In this document: piece after piece, positions 59,068 through 64,000 of the stretch | How the letters are laid out: each line of letters begins with the position of its first letter | How positions within the stretch are numbered: the stretch's first letter is position 1 | Origin: JACNJF01 sp050288105 | GTDB taxonomy: Bacteria; Pseudomonadota; Gammaproteobacteria; GCA-001735895 | Assembly: GCA_050288105.1 (NCBI GenBank) | Contig: JBNKDE010000013.1 | Location: forward strand, 62,001 to 126,000 | Direction of reading: 5' to 3' | DNA: 64,000 nt | Made by a program: the position numbers and the translations under genes | Notes under the pieces: model-generated | Database searches by the model: none | Told to the model about the DNA's origin: nothing | Seen by the model: only the letters and a program-made list of their open reading frames with translations

Positions 59068-59096
59068 GCCGGTCTCCTGAGGGTGGCCGGCTTTTT
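59068..59096 (+). terminator. Intrinsic terminator or attenuator between P450 and ferredoxin genes
   Basis: GCCGG pairs with CCGGC, with further partial pairing (CC/GG) inside the loop, and five T residues follow directly. Because the ferredoxin and reductase genes lie downstream on the same strand, it probably gives partial termination and lowers their expression relative to the P450. Confidence 0.6.
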
Positions 59097-59135
59097 CACA
59101 ATAACCCTGAATTTATGAAATATATGGTGGTACCT

Positions 59136-59459
59136 ATGGTAAGCGTTACGTTTATTGAACACGATGGCGAACAAACTGAAATCGATATTGAAGAGGGCTG
59201 GACCCTGATGCAGGCGGCAGTCGCCAATGGTGTAGATGGCATGGAGGCTGAGTGCGGCGGTGCCTGCTGCTGTGCAACCTGTCACTGTTATATCGATGAA
59301 GCCTTTGTGGATAAGCTGGCAGAGCCTGCTGAAAACGAAGACGGTATGCTGGAAGAAGTGGTCGCCGAGCGTAAGCCAAACAGCCGCCTGGCCTGTCAGA
59401 TCAAGGTAACGTCTGATTTAGAAGGTATGACCGTTCGACTGCCTGAGGCACAAAGCTAA
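59136..59459 (+). CDS. 2Fe-2S ferredoxin, putidaredoxin/adrenodoxin type
   Basis: A 107-residue vertebrate/putidaredoxin-type ferredoxin. Cluster ligands are Cys40, Cys46, Cys49 (C-x5-C-x2-C) and Cys87 in RLACQI. Three further cysteines (44, 45 and 51) crowd the cluster loop, which is unusual. The ATG at 59136 has a GGTGG ribosome site; an ATG seven codons earlier is possible but less conserved. It should carry electrons from the reductase encoded one base downstream to the P450. Confidence 0.94.
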   Translation: MVSVTFIEHDGEQTEIDIEEGWTLMQAAVANGVDGMEAECGGACCCATCHCYIDEAFVDKLAEPAENEDGMLEEVVAERKPNSRLACQIKVTSDLEGMTVRLPEAQS

Positions 59460-60676
59460 TGAGCGCGCCGGTCATCATAGTCGGTGCCGGGCAGGGAGGC
59501 CTGCAGGCCGCAGAAAGCCTGCGCAGTGGCAAGTATGATGGACCTATCGTGATGTACGGCGATGAAGCGTATGCGCCTTACTCACGCCCGCCACTTAGCA
59601 AGGCTTTTTTGCTGGGTGAATATAAGCAGGAGCAGTTGACTATACGTCAGCCCGCGGTGTTCGAGAAAAAGGACATTCAGCTGCAGACTGGCGTGCGGGT
59701 GACTGCGATTGATACAGCGGGCAAAACCGTCACGCTGGATAATGGCGAACAGGTGGTTTACCACAAGCTGGTGCTTGCTGCCGGTTCGCGTGCACGTATA
59801 CCGCCTATTGTTCAGGTGGACGCCAAAGGTGTGCATGCGCTACGTACCCTGGACGACACCCTGGGAATTGCCAGACATATCCCCTCTGTTGAACACATGG
59901 TGATTGTTGGCGGTGGTTTTATCGGGCTTGAGATGGCCGCGGTTGCCAGTAAGCTGGGTAAAAAAGTAACAGTCGTCGAGTTTGCCGAGCGTTTAATGGC
60001 GCGCGTCGTTTCGCCGATGATTTCCGAGTATTTCAGGGAGCTGCATGAACAACACGGTTGCGACATCCTGCTCAATGCCGCGGTCAGTGAGATCATTACC
60101 AAAGACGGGAATGCGGTTGCTGTGCGGCTAAGCAATGGCCGCGAGGTCAGGGCAGATATGGTGGTGCTTGGCGTGGGTATTTTACCAAACCAGGAGCTGG
60201 CACAGGATGCAGGTATCGAATGCGATGGCGGTATCATCATTGATCATAACGGCCAGACCAGCCAGGCTGATGTGTATGCATTGGGTGATTGCACCGCGCA
60301 GCGCCAGGCCGATGGTAGTCTGCTCAGGCTGGAATCGGTACAAAATGCGGTTGAAATGGGTAAGGCGGTTGCCGCCAGTATCCTCGGCGACGCAAAGCCT
60401 TTCGATGCCGCCCCCTGGTTCTGGTCCGATCAATATGATCTCAAATTACAGATGGTAGGCCTGTCTGCTGGCTATGATGAGGCAGTCATGCGAGGCAAGC
60501 AGGAAAGTCGCAGTTTCTCCTGGATGTACTTCCGCAAAGGCAGCCTGATTGCAATCGACAGTATCAATGCAGCATCGGATCACATGGTGGGCAGGAAGTT
60601 GTTGAACGGTAGCAATAACCTGACTTTAGCGCAGGCAGCAGACGAAGCATTTGAACTTAAACAGGCTTTACTGTAG
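59459..60676 (+). CDS. Ferredoxin reductase, putidaredoxin-reductase type (FAD, NAD(P)H)
   Basis: A 405-residue flavoprotein with an N-terminal FAD loop (GAGQGGLQAAESLR), an NAD(H)-binding Rossmann loop (IVGGGFIGLEMAAVASKLG) and the second FAD motif VYALGDCT. A C-terminal reductase domain follows (APWFWSDQYDLKLQMVG), typical of oxygenase-coupled reductases. The start overlaps the ferredoxin stop by one base (TAATG). It oxidises NAD(P)H and reduces the ferredoxin for the P450. A strong terminator lies about 45 nt after its stop. Confidence 0.95.
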   Translation: MSAPVIIVGAGQGGLQAAESLRSGKYDGPIVMYGDEAYAPYSRPPLSKAFLLGEYKQEQLTIRQPAVFEKKDIQLQTGVRVTAIDTAGKTVTLDNGEQVVYHKLVLAAGSRARIPPIVQVDAKGVHALRTLDDTLGIARHIPSVEHMVIVGGGFIGLEMAAVASKLGKKVTVVEFAERLMARVVSPMISEYFRELHEQHGCDILLNAAVSEIITKDGNAVAVRLSNGREVRADMVVLGVGILPNQELAQDAGIECDGGIIIDHNGQTSQADVYALGDCTAQRQADGSLLRLESVQNAVEMGKAVAASILGDAKPFDAAPWFWSDQYDLKLQMVGLSAGYDEAVMRGKQESRSFSWMYFRKGSLIAIDSINAASDHMVGRKLLNGSNNLTLAQAADEAFELKQALL

Positions 60677-60720
60677 CAACTCAGTTAACTGGCTGTTTAT
60701 ACGCCGGGTAAGCAGGACAA

Positions 60721-60754
60721 AAAGCACCTGAGCTTTATTCAGGTGCTTTTTTTT
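60721..60754 (+). terminator. Rho-independent terminator after the P450 operon
   Basis: AAAGCACCTGA and TCAGGTGCTTT form an 11-bp stem with a short loop, followed by a run of T residues. It closes the P450-ferredoxin-reductase operon and separates it from the TRAP genes, which must have their own promoter in the following 165 nt. Confidence 0.93.
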
Positions 60755-60918
60755 GCCTGAAATTTAATACATTGGCTTTCGTTGTGTTATGCAATAAAAA
60801 GCCAAAAATGAACGAAATGTACAATTAACTGCCAGATTTTTGCATATTATATTCCCTTCACCTCAATATAATTCAATCATCAATTTTTATCTTTCTGTTA
60901 AATTTCTAAGGAGTGCAA

Positions 60919-61947
60919 ATGAATTGCATAAAAAAATTAGCTGCCAGCCCTGTTCTGGCAGTCGCTTTGGCTGTTTCGGCTTCTAACGCGTTTGCAGCAG
61001 ATGTTTCATTGCGGTTTGGACATTTCTGGTCACCAGTCTCGGGTCCGCATAAGGATGTATTTCAGGTTTGGGCTGACTCGGTTGAAAAGGATTCGAATGG
61101 AAAAATTGCGATACAGGTGTATCCGTCCTCAACCCTGGCGAAACCCCCGGCTCAATACGAAGCGGTGAAGAATCGCATTATCGATGTGACTGCAACGGTA
61201 CTGGGATATAGCGCTAATCGATTTCCTTTAACCCAGGTTGTCGAGCTGCCTGGTGTGGTTGAGAATGCGGAGCATGGCTCCTGCATCATCCAGTCATTGT
61301 ATGACGAAGGTTTAATCGCTTCGGAGTATGAAGATACCAAACCGCTATTTCTGTTTGCGCATGGACCGGGTCATATTCATACCAAAAACAAAGAAATCAA
61401 AGTGCCTGGAGATCTGGCTGCGCTGAAAATACGTCGTCCGACTACCGTGGTAAGCAAACTGCTGGAAGGTCTGGGCGCTAAGCCTGTGGGTATGCCTGCG
61501 CCGCAGTCCTACCAATCTCTTCAGCGCGGGGTGATCGATGGGGTTACGCTGCCGTGGGAAGGTGTGAACGCTTTCAGAATCAATGAGCTGGCTAAGTATC
61601 ATACCGAGGTGGGTGGTCTGTATACCCTGTCGTTCATTGTTACCATGAATAAATCTGCCTATGAAAAATTGCCTGCAGAGCTGAAGCAGGTGCTGGATAA
61701 AAACTCTGGCATGAGCTGGTCGAAAAAAGCAGGCAGGGCTTTTGATGCGCTGGACGAAAAAGGTAGAGCGCAGGCAGTGAAAGAAGGGCACCAAATTGTG
61801 ACTATTGAAGGTGGTAAAAATAATCCACAATGGAAGCCCATAATGGATAACGCGACAGAATCTTATCTGTCTGAGTTGGAAGCCAAAGGCTTACCTGCAC
61901 GAGCTGTGTATAAGCGTGCACTTGAGTTGGCTGAAGTTTGTAAGTAG
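60919..61947 (+). CDS. TRAP transporter solute-binding protein (DctP family), copy 1
   Basis: A 342-residue periplasmic protein with a signal peptide (cleavage after AFA, about residue 27). The DctP landmarks are VYPSSTLAKPPAQYEAVKNR, LKIRRPTTVVSKLLEGLGAKP (substrate-carboxylate Arg region) and QRGVIDGVTLPWEG. AAGGAG lies five bases upstream of the ATG at 60919-60921; a GTG two codons earlier is less likely. It is followed after 37 nt by a close paralogue, apparently a recent duplication. By eye about three quarters of aligned mature residues are identical. Confidence 0.95.
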   Translation: MNCIKKLAASPVLAVALAVSASNAFAADVSLRFGHFWSPVSGPHKDVFQVWADSVEKDSNGKIAIQVYPSSTLAKPPAQYEAVKNRIIDVTATVLGYSANRFPLTQVVELPGVVENAEHGSCIIQSLYDEGLIASEYEDTKPLFLFAHGPGHIHTKNKEIKVPGDLAALKIRRPTTVVSKLLEGLGAKPVGMPAPQSYQSLQRGVIDGVTLPWEGVNAFRINELAKYHTEVGGLYTLSFIVTMNKSAYEKLPAELKQVLDKNSGMSWSKKAGRAFDALDEKGRAQAVKEGHQIVTIEGGKNNPQWKPIMDNATESYLSELEAKGLPARAVYKRALELAEVCK

Positions 61948-61984
61948 GTTGTTGTAGTCCGTTTTCTAAAACAGGAGGAATGAA

Positions 61985-63013
61985 ATGAAAAAAGTAAAAA
62001 AATTAGGCCTTGGTGTTGTATTGGGATTGACCGTTGCTGTATCGGCTTCCAGTGCGCTAGCGGCTGACGTTACCCTGAGATTTGCCCACCTGTGGCCACC
62101 GGTTGCCGGTGCGCACAAGGACCTGATGCAGGTCTGGGCTGATACAGTGGAAAAGGAATCCAATGGCAGAATCAAGGTAGAAGTCTATCCATCAGGCACG
62201 CTGGCGAAGCCGCCGGCTCAATACGAAGCAGTGAAAAGTCGTATTGCTGATATGACCGCTACCGTGCAGGGCTATACTGCAAATCGCTTCCCGCTAACGC
62301 AGGTGGTAGAGCTGCCAGGTATTGTGAAGAATGCCGAACATGGCTCCTGCATTATCCAGACCCTGTATGACGAAGGCCTGATTTCATCTGAGTATGAAGA
62401 TACAAGACCGGTGTTTATGTTCACCCACGGTCCGGGTCATATTCATACGCGTGACACTGAAATCAAAAAGCCGTCAGATTTCGCTGGTCTCAAGATCCGT
62501 CGTCCAACCACTGTAGTCAGCAAGATCCTGGAAGGCTTAGGTGCTAAACCTGTTGGAATGCCTGCACCGCAGTCTTACCAGTCTATGCAGCGCGGTGTAA
62601 TTGATGGTGTGGCTTTACCCTGGGAAGGCGCGCTGTCCTTCAGATTGAATGAGCTGTCCAAGCAGCATACAGAAATTGGTCTCTATACCCTGTCTTTTAT
62701 CGTCACCATGAACAATTCAGTTTATGACAGTTTACCTGCCGACCTGAAAAAGGTTATCGATAAAAATTCGGGTCTGGCGTGGGCCAAGAAAGCAGGTCAG
62801 GTGTTTGATGCTCAGGATGTCAAGGGTCGTGCCCAGGCAGTCAAGGCAGGTCACAATATCGTGACGATAGAAGGTGGTGCGAACAATCCGGACTGGAAAC
62901 CAGTGCTGGATGAAGCGACAGAATCCTACCTGTCAGAACTGGAAGACAAGGGGCTGCCTGCACGTAAGGTATACAAGCGTGCGAATGAGCTGGCGGCAAC
63001 CTGCGCCAGCTAG
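61985..63013 (+). CDS. TRAP transporter solute-binding protein (DctP family), copy 2
   Basis: A 342-residue paralogue of the preceding gene with its own signal peptide (ending ALA, near residue 27). The conserved blocks AKPPAQYEAV, IRRPTTVVSK and MPAPQSYQSMQRGVIDG are shared, while surface segments and the HLWPPVAGAHKD versus HFWSPVSGPHKD opening differ. AGGAGG-type sequence precedes the ATG. Differences close to the putative binding cleft could broaden the ligand range. The DctQM permease genes follow, so the two binding proteins may share one permease. Confidence 0.95.
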   Translation: MKKVKKLGLGVVLGLTVAVSASSALAADVTLRFAHLWPPVAGAHKDLMQVWADTVEKESNGRIKVEVYPSGTLAKPPAQYEAVKSRIADMTATVQGYTANRFPLTQVVELPGIVKNAEHGSCIIQTLYDEGLISSEYEDTRPVFMFTHGPGHIHTRDTEIKKPSDFAGLKIRRPTTVVSKILEGLGAKPVGMPAPQSYQSMQRGVIDGVALPWEGALSFRLNELSKQHTEIGLYTLSFIVTMNNSVYDSLPADLKKVIDKNSGLAWAKKAGQVFDAQDVKGRAQAVKAGHNIVTIEGGANNPDWKPVLDEATESYLSELEDKGLPARKVYKRANELAATCAS

Positions 63014-63053
63014 GCACAGCTGATCAGAGCAGTTAAAGCAGGGTTAAAAGTCT

Positions 63054-63560
63054 ATGAAATTTATCTACCAGTTAGTAAAAAAACTGTCATACCTGATGCA
63101 CGACCTTTCCGGGGTGTTGCTGGTCTCGATGATGCTGGTCACCATGGCCGACATTTTTTCTCGAATGATCTTCAACGCTTCGGACGGGAAGATTGATGTC
63201 ACCTTTCTGGGTGGTATCGAAATGATCAGTTATGGCTTGCTTTTCATGGTGCTTTTTTCCCTGCCTTATTCAGTCAGTCGTGGACAGGTTATTGTCGACC
63301 TGTTCACCGAAGGTATGACTGAGCGTATGAAAGAGTTTTTAACCGGTTTCTATACTTTTGGTTTTGGCCTGCTTGGCGTGGGTATCAGCTATGGTCTGTA
63401 TACCTCCATGCTGCGGGTTATGGAAGACGGTGAAACGACTCAGGATTTGTTGATACCGATGTCATATGTCTATGGTCTGGCGCTAATTCCTGCCGCTACG
63501 CTTGCTGTGCGAGGGTTTCTGGTTTCTTTTGAACGCATGGCAAACAGCAGGAGTTTATAG
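63054..63560 (+). CDS. TRAP transporter small permease (DctQ family)
   Basis: A 168-residue membrane protein with four transmembrane helices (about 17-37, 50-72, 92-115 and 130-155). Sequence is less conserved than other TRAP subunits, but ISYGLLFMVLFSLPYSVSRGQVIVDLF and its position between DctP and DctM genes support the assignment. It overlaps the next gene by one base (TAGTG). Confidence 0.9.
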   Translation: MKFIYQLVKKLSYLMHDLSGVLLVSMMLVTMADIFSRMIFNASDGKIDVTFLGGIEMISYGLLFMVLFSLPYSVSRGQVIVDLFTEGMTERMKEFLTGFYTFGFGLLGVGISYGLYTSMLRVMEDGETTQDLLIPMSYVYGLALIPAATLAVRGFLVSFERMANSRSL

Positions 63561-64000
63561 TGAGTGCTGCATTAATAGGTTTTATATGTGTCGGTGGCAT
63601 GCTGGTGCTGATAGCCCTGCGCTGCCCCATTGCGCTGGCTATGGCTTTGGCAGGTTTCGTGGGTTTTGGTTCTATCGTAGCTTTCGAACCGGCTATTTCG
63701 ATACTGGAAAGTGGTCCTTTTGAAACCCTCTCCAACTACAGTTTCAGTCCTATCCCGATGTTTATCCTGATGGGGGTGTTTGCTTCCAAGGCGAAGATGT
63801 CCAGTGAGCTGTTTAATGGTGCCAAGTCCCTCTTCGGAGGATGGCGAGGTGGAATGGCGCTGGCAGCGGTCACTTCATGTGGCATATTCGCTGCGATTTC
63901 CGGTTCTTCGTTAGCGACTGCAGCCAGTATGTCCAAGGTGGCATTGCCCGAGATGCGCAAGAATGGTTATGCGCCTTCACTGGCCGCTGGCACCCTGGCG
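63560..64000 (+). CDS. TRAP transporter large permease (DctM family), 5' part
   Basis: The reading frame starts at GTG 63560-63562, overlapping the DctQ stop by one base, and continues without a stop to the window edge (147 codons). The visible part has the DctM pattern: an N-terminal helix, then a CPIALAMALAGFVGFGS segment, FSPIPMFILMGVFASKAKMS, GGWRGGMALAAVTSCGIFAAISGSS and ATAASMSKVALPEMRKNGY. The rest, about 280 residues, lies beyond the window. Confidence 0.93.
   Translation, partial: MSAALIGFICVGGMLVLIALRCPIALAMALAGFVGFGSIVAFEPAISILESGPFETLSNYSFSPIPMFILMGVFASKAKMSSELFNGAKSLFGGWRGGMALAAVTSCGIFAAISGSSLATAASMSKVALPEMRKNGYAPSLAAGTLA

Noticed and set aside
1..64000. CRISPR arrays, tRNA or rRNA genes, insertion sequences and prophage genes
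   Set aside because: No regularly spaced repeats, no cloverleaf with conserved T-loop, no transposase or phage structural gene was found on reading; a covariance-model search would be needed to exclude small RNAs.

Overview
The window reads as chromosome of a free-living, respiring Gammaproteobacterium. OxyR, glutathione reductase, a Prx-Grx hybrid, three kinds of TRAP transporter, ExbB/ExbD proteins, Tat and lipoprotein export signals and outer-membrane barrels all point to a Gram-negative envelope. The many TRAP systems and the DUF6394/K+ channel pair suggest a marine Oceanospirillales-type lineage, but that assignment is inference. No rRNA, tRNA, CRISPR array, insertion sequence or phage gene was recognised.

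Layout. 1-5.0 kb: 5' part of a homocysteine methyltransferase, a Tas-type aldo-keto reductase and two MoeA paralogues (one fused to a periplasmic-binding-protein-like domain, the other with altered active-site residues). 5.2-11.9 kb: a two-sensor diguanylate cyclase, an M42-like peptidase, pyruvate phosphate dikinase and a small Lys/Ala-tailed DUF2934 protein. 12.1-27.5 kb: thirteen minus-strand genes with overlaps or very short gaps. They encode two secreted c-type cytochrome proteins, a Tat-exported DUF1501 protein, ApbE flavin transferase, an uncharacterised exported protein, three TPR proteins, a short exported protein, one ExbB/TolQ, two ExbD/TolR and a TonB/AgmX-like protein. 27.9-34.0 kb: a divergent plus-strand cluster with an HzsA-like dihaem lipoprotein, an SH3/barrel protein, a second barrel, a TlpA thioredoxin, a DUF4266 lipoprotein and a DUF3570 barrel. 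These two divergent clusters (about 22 kb) look like one envelope redox apparatus with a proton-motive-force motor and are the best candidate here for an undescribed system.

34.1-37.5 kb: DUF6394 membrane protein, RCK-gated K+ channel, DUF2461 protein and a small cytochrome c. 37.6-43.3 kb: a thiol/peroxide block (GorA, Prx-Grx, OxyR, GST, gamma-glutamyltransferase) with a recognisable OxyR site. 43.6-46.4 kb: a TAXI TRAP transporter. 46.4-53.8 kb: an RpiR-type regulator divergent from a DctQMP TRAP transporter, followed by diaminopropionate ammonia-lyase, an M20 carbamoylase and an N-carbamoyl-D-amino-acid hydrolase: a coherent uptake and degradation module for an N-carbamoyl or ureido amino compound. 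A perfect 18-bp palindrome lies between regulator and transporter.

53.8-56.7 kb: a more A+T-rich patch with a GFA protein and two poorly known envelope proteins. 56.7-64 kb: an AraC-type regulator divergent from a class I cytochrome P450 system (P450, 2Fe-2S ferredoxin, ferredoxin reductase), followed by two near-duplicate TRAP binding proteins and their permease, cut by the window edge. This looks like uptake plus oxidation of a small, probably aromatic, organic acid.
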